Below, piece by piece: positions 1 to 8,022 of a stretch of 64,000 nucleotides of DNA. The stretch's first letter is position 1; each line of letters opens with the position of its first letter. The notes beneath the pieces were generated by a model. It made no database searches. It worked only from the letters and a program-made list of their open reading frames with translations, and was not told where the DNA came from. Made by a program: the position numbers and the translations under genes. Origin of the DNA: a virus; IMG/VR virus record IMGVR_UViG_3300044858_005176, positions 1-64,000 of that record, one strand, 5' to 3'.

Positions 1-90
1 GGTTAGCCGTAGGCCTATTACAAGTTATCTTGTGGGTTACAGTTTGGTTGACAAGTTACAAATAGGTGTGCCCTACACGATTTTCCATCC

Positions 91-723
91 ATGGACTCCT
101 CCTGCATCAAAATCATCTCCGATTCTTGGGGTACAAGCCGGGCCTACGTCTACAAACTGGCGAAGCGGGGCTGCCCGATCACCTCGCTCGAGGAAGCAAC
201 AGAATGGAGGTCCGCAAATGCCAAGCTGGGAATAGGGTCAAGGTCGAAAAAAAGCCAAAACCCACCCACCAAAGAGTGTGAGAATGATTCGGAGTCTTAC
301 CATAAGACTGAAAGGGTTCCAAAAAAAATCAAAGTCAACACCATCGAGCAATCGCTCAAGCAGGCCATCTCTGTAGAACAGCAGTGTGCCGAGGCGGTTG
401 AGAGGTTGAGGGTGTCGGGTGAGTTTGACCGGCTTGTGACGGCTATCAATGCCTACAACAAGGCGCTCCAAAACCGCCTAGAGACAGAAAAGCGCGTCCT
501 CGAGCTTCAGGAGGAGCAAAAAAAGCTGATTCGCATGGACAAGGCCAAGCAAATCATCGGAAGGGCATGGGCTCCTCTGATCGCAAGGCTCAGATCCTGC
601 CCGAAAAGGGCCGCTCTGAAGGCAAATCCGAGCGATGACGCCCTGGCGGAAGAGGTTTTCAGAGAAGAAATCGAACAGGCCATCATGGAGGGGCAATCTA
701 CCTATGGCCAAGTTCTCGGATAA
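91..723 (+). CDS. Terminase small subunit (TerS), Nu1-like
   Basis: This is probably the DNA-recognition subunit of the packaging motor. The N-terminal 50 residues look like a winged or ordinary helix-turn-helix (SWGTSRAYVYKLAKRG, then a basic linker), and the C-terminal two thirds is helical and charged, as expected for oligomerisation and TerL contact. Its 3' end overlaps the large subunit gene by 20 bases, the usual terS-terL arrangement. An in-frame stop lies at 49-51 and the ATG at 91 is the first start after it. A dispersed 15-bp palindrome sits in the linker and encodes SYHKT. The family call rests on context plus the HTH and not on a strong motif. Confidence 0.72.
   Translation: MDSSCIKIISDSWGTSRAYVYKLAKRGCPITSLEEATEWRSANAKLGIGSRSKKSQNPPTKECENDSESYHKTERVPKKIKVNTIEQSLKQAISVEQQCAEAVERLRVSGEFDRLVTAINAYNKALQNRLETEKRVLELQEEQKKLIRMDKAKQIIGRAWAPLIARLRSCPKRAALKANPSDDALAEEVFREEIEQAIMEGQSTYGQVLG
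294..308. repeat. Dispersed palindrome GTCTTACCATAAGAC, copy 1
   Basis: Six-base inverted arms flank a CCA centre. It lies inside terS, in frame as SYHKT, and the identity extends one base each side (A...T). Confidence 0.85.
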
Positions 724-2545
724 GGAAACTGCCGCCGCCTTGGAGTCGGCCATGTTCTCGGCGCTCTCGCGGCCGCCGGAAATGACCGTATGGGAGTGGC
801 TGGAGGAATTTGCCACGCTCACGGAGCGTGAATCTAGTGAGCCAGGCAAGTTTTCCACGCGATCGCGGCCTTATGTGAGGGAACCGCTGGATTGTTTTCG
901 GGATAAAAGGGTAACCGACCTGGTTTTGTGCTTTGGGACACAGGTAGGGAAGACCATGACGGTCATGGGGGGCGCGGCATGGAAAATCTGCAACGACCCT
1001 ATGAATGCCCTATGGGTCATGCCTAACCGCGATCTCGCCAAAAGCTTCTCCACCAATAGGTGGCTGCCGTTCGTGGATCAGATCGAGCCTTTGAGGGAAC
1101 AGAAGCCTGACGACCGGCACCTTTATACCAAATTCGAGCAAATCTTCGCCCGTGCGTCGCTGAATTTCGTGGGTTCGAACTCCGCTGCAAATTTGGCTAG
1201 TCGCCCTTGCGGCCTGCTCCTTCTGGATGAAACTGACAAATTTGAGCTTAAAAGCGATCGCGAGGCCGGTGCGCTTCAGAACGCCGAAGAGCGTACAAAG
1301 AGCTTTGCCTACCCGTTGAGGGTCAAAACGAGCACCCCTACGACGGTACACGGGGAAATTTGGAGGGAATTTCAACTTGGGGATCAACGATACTTTCACC
1401 TGCCCTGCCCACACTGCAAAAGCATGATCCGGCTGATATGGGGGCAAGTCCGGTGGTGGGATAAAGAGGAATCCGAAAGCAAAACGGACGGGGATTGGGA
1501 TGAAGAGAAGGTGAGGCGCAACACCTTCTACCGATGCCAGGAATGCGAGGGGAAGATCATGGATTCACAGAAGACGGCCATGCTTCGCGCTGGCGAATGG
1601 ATCCCGACCAATACGAAAGGGCTGATTGGGCGCAGGAGCTACCATTTGAACTCCCTGTACGCCCCGCTCAAGGAATGCCAATGGGGCATCCTGGCGGTGA
1701 AGTGGCTTCAGAGCAAATCCTCGCTGACGAGGCGACAGGCATTCATTAACTCCACCTTGGCCGAGCCGTATGATGACGAAGCGGCCGTGGACGACGAGCC
1801 GATCACGGTGAAAACCTACGCCCCGACCGACCTGCCCGAAGAGAGGATCCCGATCATGACCGTGGATGTGCAGGAGAACCACTTCTGGGTCGTGGTGAGA
1901 TCATGGGGTAATCCAAGGGCTTCCAACGGCCAGGAAAGTTGGCTGCTGTACGCGGATAGGGCTGAGACACCGGAGGAGTTGGAGAAGATCCAGGCGGACT
2001 ACGGCGTAGCGGGAAAAAGAGTTGGGCTAGATATGGGCCACCGGCCCAACATGGTCAGCGGCCTGCTTGTGAAGAACGGATGGCGGGGGCTGTGGGGTAG
2101 TGACAAGTCGGGGTTCATCCACACGCTTGGGAATGGCAACCGCATCGTCAGGGAGTATTCACCGGTGCAGTTTCGTGATCCGCACCTTGGCACCATCCAT
2201 CAGAGCGAAACGAACAACAAGGCCATGTTCGTCTATTGGGCCAACGACCGGATCAAGGACCGGCTTGAGGTACTGCGTTACTCGGATCCTCCGCGCTGGC
2301 ATGTTCACTCCAACATCAGCAAAGAGTATATCCATCAGCTCAACAGCGAGCGTCGTAGCATCAAGGAGAGCCGCCAGACGGGGAGAAAGACCTATTACTG
2401 GAAGCAGATTCGCAAGGCCAATCACCTATTTGACTGCGAGGCCATGCAGATCGTCATGGCGCTGGTGGGAGGTGTTCTTGAGGATGCGGCTGGAACCTTG
2501 GCCTCGGCTCAACAGGCTTTCAGATTGGAAGAAGAGACTAAATAG
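704..2545 (+). CDS. Terminase large subunit (TerL), lambda GpA family
   Basis: This is the packaging ATPase and nuclease that cuts concatemers and drives DNA into the prohead. It has a Walker A motif FGTQVGKT at residues 78-84, a Walker B LLLLDETD at 171-178, and the zinc-finger-like CPHC and CQEC pairs near 233 and 278 that are common in GpA-type terminases. A C-terminal nuclease begins with TVDVQ near residue 388. The length of 613 residues fits the family (lambda GpA is 641). The ATG at 704 is preferred because GGAGGGG lies about 10 bases upstream. An earlier in-frame ATG at 635 would extend much deeper into terS. Confidence 0.95.
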   Translation: MAKFSDKETAAALESAMFSALSRPPEMTVWEWLEEFATLTERESSEPGKFSTRSRPYVREPLDCFRDKRVTDLVLCFGTQVGKTMTVMGGAAWKICNDPMNALWVMPNRDLAKSFSTNRWLPFVDQIEPLREQKPDDRHLYTKFEQIFARASLNFVGSNSAANLASRPCGLLLLDETDKFELKSDREAGALQNAEERTKSFAYPLRVKTSTPTTVHGEIWREFQLGDQRYFHLPCPHCKSMIRLIWGQVRWWDKEESESKTDGDWDEEKVRRNTFYRCQECEGKIMDSQKTAMLRAGEWIPTNTKGLIGRRSYHLNSLYAPLKECQWGILAVKWLQSKSSLTRRQAFINSTLAEPYDDEAAVDDEPITVKTYAPTDLPEERIPIMTVDVQENHFWVVVRSWGNPRASNGQESWLLYADRAETPEELEKIQADYGVAGKRVGLDMGHRPNMVSGLLVKNGWRGLWGSDKSGFIHTLGNGNRIVREYSPVQFRDPHLGTIHQSETNNKAMFVYWANDRIKDRLEVLRYSDPPRWHVHSNISKEYIHQLNSERRSIKESRQTGRKTYYWKQIRKANHLFDCEAMQIVMALVGGVLEDAAGTLASAQQAFRLEEETK

Positions 2546-2555
2546 CTCGATTTGT

Positions 2556-2828
2556 TCATTCCCTGGGCGAGTTCTTCAGCAAGATCCGTGAACTTCTTGG
2601 CCATGTTCTCCGGGCAGTGGATCGCCGACCAGAGTGGTTGTGGGGTTCTCCATCAGCAGATTGTCGGTTAAGGGTGGAAAGGAACTCGGGTTTGATCTGG
2701 CCCCATGAATCAGTCAGGACAATCTCAGCCTCAAGCCTGCTCCGAACCTTTGGAGGATAAGGTATCGTGTAGACAGCCTCCTTCAATTTTGCAAAGGGGA
2801 GCTTCTTCAGGTCTTTAAGGGTTTTCAT
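2556..2828 (-). CDS. Hypothetical protein, 90 aa
   Basis: This is the last gene of the long minus-strand module. It converges on terL with only 10 bases between the stops, and I see no terminator there. The protein starts basic and helical (MKTLKDLKKLPFAKLKEA) and ends in an Arg/Ser-rich, probably disordered tail. Its start overlaps the upstream LuxR-type gene by 14 bases. I recognise no family. Confidence 0.55.
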   Translation of the reverse strand: MKTLKDLKKLPFAKLKEAVYTIPYPPKVRSRLEAEIVLTDSWGQIKPEFLSTLNRQSADGEPHNHSGRRSTARRTWPRSSRILLKNSPRE

Positions 2829-3168
2829 GGCGTGTTTTAGTTGAATTTTCCTCGGTGGCTTTGGCGATTGCTTTATCCAGTCTGATCATGGCGTTGTGAT
2901 GGGGGCCTTTCGGCATCCATTTGAGTATATCCATCAGTTCTTGAGCCGCTTCGAGTAGCTCGTGGATCGGTTGTAGGTTGGGTTTCCCGGCGAGGACATG
3001 GAGTTGGCTTAATCCGTCCAACTCAAGCTTCATCCTGATATTGTTCCGGTGAACCGAAACGGTTTTTTCGCTTATGCCTAGTTTTTCCGCACTCTGTTTC
3101 CTCGTGTATCCAGCGGCGATAAGGCTAAAGACTTCTTTTTCTCTTTCAGTGAATCCTGGATTCTTCAT
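2815..3168 (-). CDS. LuxR/GerE-type HTH DNA-binding protein
   Basis: This is a stand-alone response-regulator output domain. Residues 5-62 carry the GerE pattern: FTEREKEVFSLIAAGYTRKQ, then AEKLGISEKTVSVHRNNIR, with the usual Val-His-Arg recognition helix. No receiver or ligand-binding domain is attached. The remaining 55 residues are helical and may dimerise. It probably regulates phage or host promoters, but its targets cannot be read from the sequence. ATGA overlap with the upstream gene fixes the start. Confidence 0.82.
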   Translation of the reverse strand: MKNPGFTEREKEVFSLIAAGYTRKQSAEKLGISEKTVSVHRNNIRMKLELDGLSQLHVLAGKPNLQPIHELLEAAQELMDILKWMPKGPHHNAMIRLDKAIAKATEENSTKTRHENP

Positions 3169-3674
3169 CTATCGTTGGGGTGTTTGGAGTATTTGTAGAG
3201 AGTGATCAGACCGCCGCCGACCAATCCTGCTGAGATCAGCAGGGTTTTCCCCTCGCTGGCGATGAGTAGGATCACCGCGATTGCCATACAGGCGATTCCC
3301 GATACCAAGTAGACAGGATCCTCGAATCCGTCCTTTTTGGCTTCCTCATGGATCTTGGTCAGGGCTGGTCCTATCTTCTGGTCGATTTGCTCCTTTTTTG
3401 CGGCCACGATTTCCCTGATCTGGTCGAAGGAAGTCTTGTGCTGATAGATGACTTGAACTTCGGGCTTGGGTTGGGGGGCTACCGGCGTGGGGAACATGGT
3501 TCCCGCAGGTCGGACGACCTTTTTGGGCAGGACTTCAGAGAGAGGGATCCAGTCCTCGCTTCCCTCGACCAGGCAGAGATCCTCGGGAACCACGCGCCCT
3601 TCATTGAGCATGGAGACGATCTGCTCCATGGTGAAGGGGCCGAAGGTATCGCCGTCCCTGTAGATAGAGATCAT
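3165..3674 (-). CDS. GYF_2-like (DUF4339) domain membrane protein
   Basis: The N-terminal 50 residues (ISIYRDGDTFGPFTMEQIVSML, WIPLSEV) match the GYF_2 pattern of bacterial membrane-anchored proteins. The middle is basic and helical. Residues about 125-160 hold two adjacent hydrophobic stretches (VYLVSGIACMAIAVILLIAS and a Gly-rich segment) likely to span the membrane. The start at 3674 is chosen over an upstream one because it gives an ATGA overlap with the upstream gene, as throughout this operon. Its function in phage is unknown. Confidence 0.7.
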   Translation of the reverse strand: MISIYRDGDTFGPFTMEQIVSMLNEGRVVPEDLCLVEGSEDWIPLSEVLPKKVVRPAGTMFPTPVAPQPKPEVQVIYQHKTSFDQIREIVAAKKEQIDQKIGPALTKIHEEAKKDGFEDPVYLVSGIACMAIAVILLIASEGKTLLISAGLVGGGLITLYKYSKHPNDR

Positions 3675-4075
3675 TTTTCGGGGGGGAAGTAGGTGAATCC
3701 CGTGAGATGCTTGGCCACCTCGGGGTAGAATTTCCACATCTTGCCGTGTTGCTGGCACCATACATGCATTCCAACCGATTCCTCTGGGAGTGAGTTGTAT
3801 TTTTCCACTTCGACTTCCATCCAGCGAATCATGGAGTCAGATAGGGGGAGCTTGCCGGTCTCGATGGCCTCTTGCAGAAGCGATTCTACGGAAGCTGGGA
3901 TGGCGACATCGACCATTTCTGTCGGGAGTTCACCTGGCATGTACCTTCGGACTGGCTTGCCCTCCTTGATTTTTCTTCGCTCGTATTCTTGATCAATGGA
4001 GTCTTGGGATCGGTTGGTTTCTCCTATCATTTCGGATAGTGAGACTTGTAGCTGGTCGCGTTCTTCGGGTGTCAT
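3671..4075 (-). CDS. Hypothetical protein, 134 aa
   Basis: This is an acidic, soluble protein with no recognised motif. It contains LPTEMVDVAIPASVESLLQE and a C-terminal WCQQHGKMWKFYPEVAKHL segment with a single Cys-His pair. Both ends overlap neighbours by 4 bases, which supports its reality and translational coupling. Confidence 0.6.
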   Translation of the reverse strand: MTPEERDQLQVSLSEMIGETNRSQDSIDQEYERRKIKEGKPVRRYMPGELPTEMVDVAIPASVESLLQEAIETGKLPLSDSMIRWMEVEVEKYNSLPEESVGMHVWCQQHGKMWKFYPEVAKHLTGFTYFPPEK

Positions 4076-4398
4076 GGTCGTGGGTAGTAGCCTTCTATTG
4101 TATCGATCTGTGTGATGTTGGGGTTGCGCTCGAAGATTTCAATGGCCTCATCCTCTGTGATGTCGTGATCCAATACGGCTCTCTCTCCAATGATTTTCAT
4201 GGTTCCCTCAATAAAGAAGTCTCCCTCTTTTCCGTTTAGGGTGGTGTTGTCTGAATAGGTTAGTCCTATGCAGTGATTGTTTTTGTGGCAGACAATCAGC
4301 CATTGGCCGATCTTGTCTTTGATCACCTCGTAACCATCGTGGCTCCAGAAAACTTTCTTTCCGGATTCCACGGCCTTTTTAATTTCTTCTAGTGTCAT
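4072..4398 (-). CDS. Hypothetical protein, 108 aa
   Basis: This is a small beta-rich protein with a His/Cys patch (CHKNNHCIG), coupled by 4-base overlaps to the SNF2 helicase upstream and the gene downstream. I do not recognise a family. Confidence 0.6.
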   Translation of the reverse strand: MTLEEIKKAVESGKKVFWSHDGYEVIKDKIGQWLIVCHKNNHCIGLTYSDNTTLNGKEGDFFIEGTMKIIGERAVLDHDITEDEAIEIFERNPNITQIDTIEGYYPRP

Positions 4399-6338
4399 CG
4401 TTTTTTGCGGAGTTTGGAGTTGAGGGATTTGAGGGATGAGAGGGTCGGCTTGCGGTAGGTACCGGCCTTGTAGTGCTTGCGCAGGATATCCACTGTGAGT
4501 TGCGTGGGTGAGGGGATCTTGAGCGTGGCAATCGCCCCGCTTGTGTCAAGGTCGATGTCGATTGTCTGATGTTCGCCCCATTGCTGATGGGCTACCTGGA
4601 GTCGGTGCATCCCGTATTTCTCCCACTCTGCCAGTAGCACCTGCTCGTCGATCGTCTCCGTGCTGGCTGAGAAGTGCTTGATGGTTTCCGCCAGCAGCCA
4701 TTCCAGATCGATGTCCTGTGTGGGTTCCGTGAAGAGCCTTCCATCGAGGGCCAAGCTCGCGGCATCGGCCTTCTCTGCAAAGACCTCATGGAGCCTCTCG
4801 TCGATGGATCCCTTCATGATGATCGGGTAGATCGTCACGGGTCCGGGGCTTGAGAGTCGCCAGATGCGGTGGATGAACTGCTCATTCTCATCGAAGGCGT
4901 AGGAGAGGCCGGGCAGGATTAGATCGGAACAATTCTCGAAGGAATGCCCCTCGCCCATGGCCTTGAGACCGGCGATGAGAATGGCGTGCTTGCCTGACTT
5001 GAACTCCGAGGCCATCTCGCCGCGATGCTCGGGCGTGGTGGTGCCGTCCAGCAGGAGAGAGGAGACACCTGCCTCCTTGAATCGTGCATGGAGGCGCATC
5101 GAGAACTCTTGGAAAGGGCTACCGATGATCACCTGTCGGCCACGGGACATGCATTCCTGGGCGATGGAGAGGATGGCGGCCATCTTGGGAGAGAAGTCCG
5201 TCCAGCTTTTGCGAGGGCCTTCGATGCCCGTGAACGACTCGCCCAGTGCCGTCGCGTCGGGTGTTAGAGCCGCCTGACGCAGCAGCCCGATCTGCATGCC
5301 TACCTGAACGCGGCGATGCAGAGGCTTCTTGCGGTTCTTGCCGTAGAGCGGCGGATTGTCGAGGTGGTAACGATAGACTGCATGTTGGGAGGTGCCTGGG
5401 GCTACGATGACTGGTTTCACGATCTTGTTGGGGATATCCTCGCCGCAATCTGCTTTGCGGCGGCGGATAATGACTGGTGCGAGGGTCTTCCAGAGCCGGT
5501 GAACCGAGCAGATGCGGTTACTACGGCGCGTTGTATTACTGATCTTCTGGCCACGCTCCTTGGCGGCGCGTTCCTTACCGACGAAGCGCTCCGACTGAAG
5601 GAACGTCTCGGCGAAGTTTTCCCGTGCCGCATCCGTGGGGGCATACGGCCACCGACCATAGGGGCCAGCCGCCCATGAGGCGAGCCAGAAGATAGATTCC
5701 AGCCTGTTCTTGATGGGTGTACCCGTCAGGACAAGCCGGTACTTCGGATTAAGGAGCCGTAGAGAGTGACCGATGCGACTCTCGCTGGCTTGAAGTCGCG
5801 TCCCCTCGTCCACCACCACGCAGTCGAAGCTGTCGTGGGCATTGGCCACGCGGGCCATGGTGGGTGAGAAGACACAGGTGATGCCGCCGCGTGTCTCCCC
5901 GATGCAGGAGAAATTGGGCTTCATGCGGTTGGCCTTGGCGAAGGCCCTGCGCCTACGATTGAGGATCTTCGACTCCTTGGGTTCCCCCTTGTGTCCGAAA
6001 GTCTCGCTCCATTCGTCGGCACCATTGACCCCTAGCGCGGTGTAAGTGGTGATATAGAAGCGGGGCGGCCCCTTGTGGGGCTTGTGAAGCCCGAGCCTGT
6101 AGAAATCATCCAGCGAAGTGATCGGCCTGAGGAAGCGGCCGAAGAAGCGCGCCGCGCTGGCGGAGAGCTGCTTGTGGAGTGAGCCTGGGGCTACGATGAG
6201 GGTGCGTTGGGCATCCTTGATGACGGGGAAGGCGATGGCGGCGAGGGATTTGCCAAGTCCCTGCTCCCACGCAAGGATGGCTCCGTCATGGATGGCCGCA
6301 CGGGCCAAGTCCTCTACTTGGAAGGGTTTGAGTTTCAC
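4395..6338 (-). CDS. SNF2/DEAD-like helicase
   Basis: This is a superfamily 2 ATPase, probably a DNA translocase or helicase for replication, recombination or remodelling. In order: FQVEDL Q-like motif, Walker A EQGLGKS at residues 25-31, TLIVAPGSL (Ia), VVVDEGTR (II), LVLTGTPIKN (III), then the C-terminal lobe with VIIGSPF, LILPGLSYAF and HRIWRLSSPG (VI). The motif II Asp-Glu-Gly-Thr replaces the usual DEAH. It starts at GTG 6338, overlapping the upstream stop by one base (TAGTG). Phage SNF2 proteins of this length (647 aa) commonly sit in replication modules. Confidence 0.88.
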   Translation of the reverse strand: MKLKPFQVEDLARAAIHDGAILAWEQGLGKSLAAIAFPVIKDAQRTLIVAPGSLHKQLSASAARFFGRFLRPITSLDDFYRLGLHKPHKGPPRFYITTYTALGVNGADEWSETFGHKGEPKESKILNRRRRAFAKANRMKPNFSCIGETRGGITCVFSPTMARVANAHDSFDCVVVDEGTRLQASESRIGHSLRLLNPKYRLVLTGTPIKNRLESIFWLASWAAGPYGRWPYAPTDAARENFAETFLQSERFVGKERAAKERGQKISNTTRRSNRICSVHRLWKTLAPVIIRRRKADCGEDIPNKIVKPVIVAPGTSQHAVYRYHLDNPPLYGKNRKKPLHRRVQVGMQIGLLRQAALTPDATALGESFTGIEGPRKSWTDFSPKMAAILSIAQECMSRGRQVIIGSPFQEFSMRLHARFKEAGVSSLLLDGTTTPEHRGEMASEFKSGKHAILIAGLKAMGEGHSFENCSDLILPGLSYAFDENEQFIHRIWRLSSPGPVTIYPIIMKGSIDERLHEVFAEKADAASLALDGRLFTEPTQDIDLEWLLAETIKHFSASTETIDEQVLLAEWEKYGMHRLQVAHQQWGEHQTIDIDLDTSGAIATLKIPSPTQLTVDILRKHYKAGTYRKPTLSSLKSLNSKLRKKR

Positions 6339-6838
6339 TATGGGTTGAAGGGTAGATTGTAGGCTTTGAATATCTGTTCGGTGCGCTCGAAGATGGCTTG
6401 CTCGATCTCCGATTCATCCTCTCCGTCCTCGAAGAGATGGTTCATGGGGGCGAATCTCCGCGAGACCCAGCGCATGAGTTCGGGAATGTCGTATTGGACG
6501 CAGGAGAGTTCACCCTTGATGGCACGGGTTGAGATGTTGCCGTGCAGGCAGAAGGAGATGATCTGAAGGCATTCCGATACTTCGCCGTCGGCGAAGTAGA
6601 GAAGGAAGGGCCAAGCATCATCCAGCTTCTTCCAGTAATCTCGCACCTCGGGGATCGTGTAGAGTTCGTGGGGAGTATCGTTGTACCCATCGACCAGGAA
6701 GACAAACTTCCCCGCCAATCCCTTGGGAGGGAAGAATTGCCTCATCTTGGCGATGAAGGGCTTGATGTCCCCCTGCTCCACCTCCTCCCTGGAGACCATG
6801 ACGCAGTAGAGTGTTGAGGCTGGTGCCTGGGTGGTCAT
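6338..6838 (-). CDS. Hypothetical protein, 166 aa
   Basis: This is an acidic protein with a hydrophobic core segment (WPFLLYFADGEVSECLQI) and an acidic C-terminal third. I recognise no family. It abuts the helicase gene and may act with it. The 119 bases upstream, to the ligase-like gene, hold no convincing gene. Confidence 0.6.
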   Translation of the reverse strand: MTTQAPASTLYCVMVSREEVEQGDIKPFIAKMRQFFPPKGLAGKFVFLVDGYNDTPHELYTIPEVRDYWKKLDDAWPFLLYFADGEVSECLQIISFCLHGNISTRAIKGELSCVQYDIPELMRWVSRRFAPMNHLFEDGEDESEIEQAIFERTEQIFKAYNLPFNP

Positions 6839-6957
6839 TCTTCGTTTTCAGGACGGGAATCCATCGTCTTCTTCAGGGGTTCCGGATAACTCGAAGCTGT
6901 GCATTTTCTTCCAATAGGTTTTCGATTGTCGTCATAGGTGTTAGGAGTTGGGCGCGG

Positions 6958-7509
6958 TTAAAATTCCCAGCGGTGTTTGACCCAGAATGGGGATTCCTCG
7001 CTGGCTGATCGCAGTTGGCGTGGATAGGGTGAGTCGAGGCGTTTGGCGACAAACCCCTCAAAGAACTCGCACCCCAACTCCTTATTCTTGAGCTGCATCT
7101 TCTCCCATTGGTGGAGAGCCTGATCCTCGGGATAGCAGTCCAGGAATCTGTCAGGGAATGCTTCCATGATCGCCGCGTGGCGTTGGGAGAATGGAGTCTT
7201 ATCGTAAGACTCGGGAATATAATCCAAGACATAGAGTTTTCCCTTCTCGACGCCGTGCCTACGGGAAAGCCCCTCGCAATCAAGCCATTCCCATTTGGAG
7301 AAGACCCGAATATCCTCCAACGCGCATTGGAATTCGCTCGCGATGGTGAGGGGTTCCCCATGCCGATTGAATATCTGGCCGGTCTTGGTATTCACCAGAG
7401 CGCGCCATCCGTTGATCTTGGGTTGGTAGATCCACTCTCCGCGCTTGGGTCGGGCGCGGTCTAGGGGGCCTCCGTTGATGGGGCGTAGCGGGTAGGTGGG
7501 TGGTTTCAT
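6958..7509 (-). CDS. ATP-dependent DNA ligase-like adenylation domain
   Basis: This is a covalent nucleotidyltransferase fold. It shows motif I as K31-I-N-G-W-R, motif Ia-like RHGEP at 50-53, motif III WLDCEG with E79, motif IV EGFVAK at 151-156, and a motif V-like WVKHRW at 176-181. The nucleophilic lysine is present, but the usual KxDG is KxNG. The protein ends at motif V, so it has no OB-fold domain. It may be a minimal nick-sealing ligase or a related end-capping enzyme. In-frame palindrome copy 2 encodes SYDKT between motifs III and IV. Confidence 0.75.
   Translation of the reverse strand: MKPPTYPLRPINGGPLDRARPKRGEWIYQPKINGWRALVNTKTGQIFNRHGEPLTIASEFQCALEDIRVFSKWEWLDCEGLSRRHGVEKGKLYVLDYIPESYDKTPFSQRHAAIMEAFPDRFLDCYPEDQALHQWEKMQLKNKELGCEFFEGFVAKRLDSPYPRQLRSASEESPFWVKHRWEF
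7196..7210. repeat. Dispersed palindrome GTCTTATCGTAAGAC, copy 2
   Basis: The same element in the opposite orientation, inside the ligase-like gene. On the coding strand it reads SYDKT. Confidence 0.85.
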
Positions 7510-7775
7510 GGGTAAGCGTATCCGGCATCCTTGATGATCCCGTTCATGTAGTCGGCGTATTCCTGATCGCTCACCCGCCTGGCGAATGCCTTGCGCGGCA
7601 GGGGAGAGAGGGATTGATCCTTGGCGAGCTTCATGGCCTCCTCATGGGAAGTTGCTTGAACGACCATGAGGGGGTCTGAATGGGAGAAGATGTCTCCCAT
7701 CTTGCTATCGTGGATGTAGTAGAAGTCGATGGGTGGTAGGCCAAAGATGGCCCTTCTCTCGTTTCGCTCGCTCAT
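7506..7775 (-). CDS. Hypothetical protein, 89 aa
   Basis: This is a soluble protein starting MSERNERRAIFGLPP. The start at 7775 is chosen because it forms ATGA with the upstream stop; an in-frame start 27 bases earlier would overlap more. It contains VVQATSHEEAMKLAKDQ, reminiscent of small phage proteins that carry an alpha-beta exchange-like strand-helix unit. Its function is unknown. Confidence 0.58.
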   Translation of the reverse strand: MSERNERRAIFGLPPIDFYYIHDSKMGDIFSHSDPLMVVQATSHEEAMKLAKDQSLSPLPRKAFARRVSDQEYADYMNGIIKDAGYAYP

Positions 7776-8020
7776 TTTTCCCTGATTTCCACGCTGACCC
7801 ATTCATCGCAGGTGTCCCCCGAGATCGAGAGGTTAGGGAATTCGCCCCGCAGGAGTCTGATGATGCGTTTGGCCTCAGTAATATCCGCGCTACCTGGTTC
7901 CTCTCCGCCGATATCTCCATGGTCTCTTGTATCTAGGGAGATAACTGTTTCGTCTCCTTCAAATTCAAACCAAGTGTCTCCGATGATTTTCTTGATTTCC
8001 TGTATGGTGGGTAGGCTCAT
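7772..8020 (-). CDS. Hypothetical protein, 82 aa
   Basis: This is an acidic small protein (MSLPTIQEIKKIIGDTWFEF at the N-terminus), coupled by ATGA to the next gene and two bases from the ParB-like gene. No family recognised. Confidence 0.55.
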   Translation of the reverse strand: MSLPTIQEIKKIIGDTWFEFEGDETVISLDTRDHGDIGGEEPGSADITEAKRIIRLLRGEFPNLSISGDTCDEWVSVEIREK

Positions 8021-8022
8021 AA

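Noticed and set aside
48-76. Sigma70 promoter upstream of terS (TTGACA at 48-53)
   Set aside because: The hexamer at the correct distance is CCCTAC, a poor -10, so the evidence is insufficient.
6873-6935. 20-codon minus-strand frame MTTIENLLEENAQLRVIRNP
   Set aside because: It is very short, not coupled to either neighbour by overlap, and has no RBS. Left unannotated.
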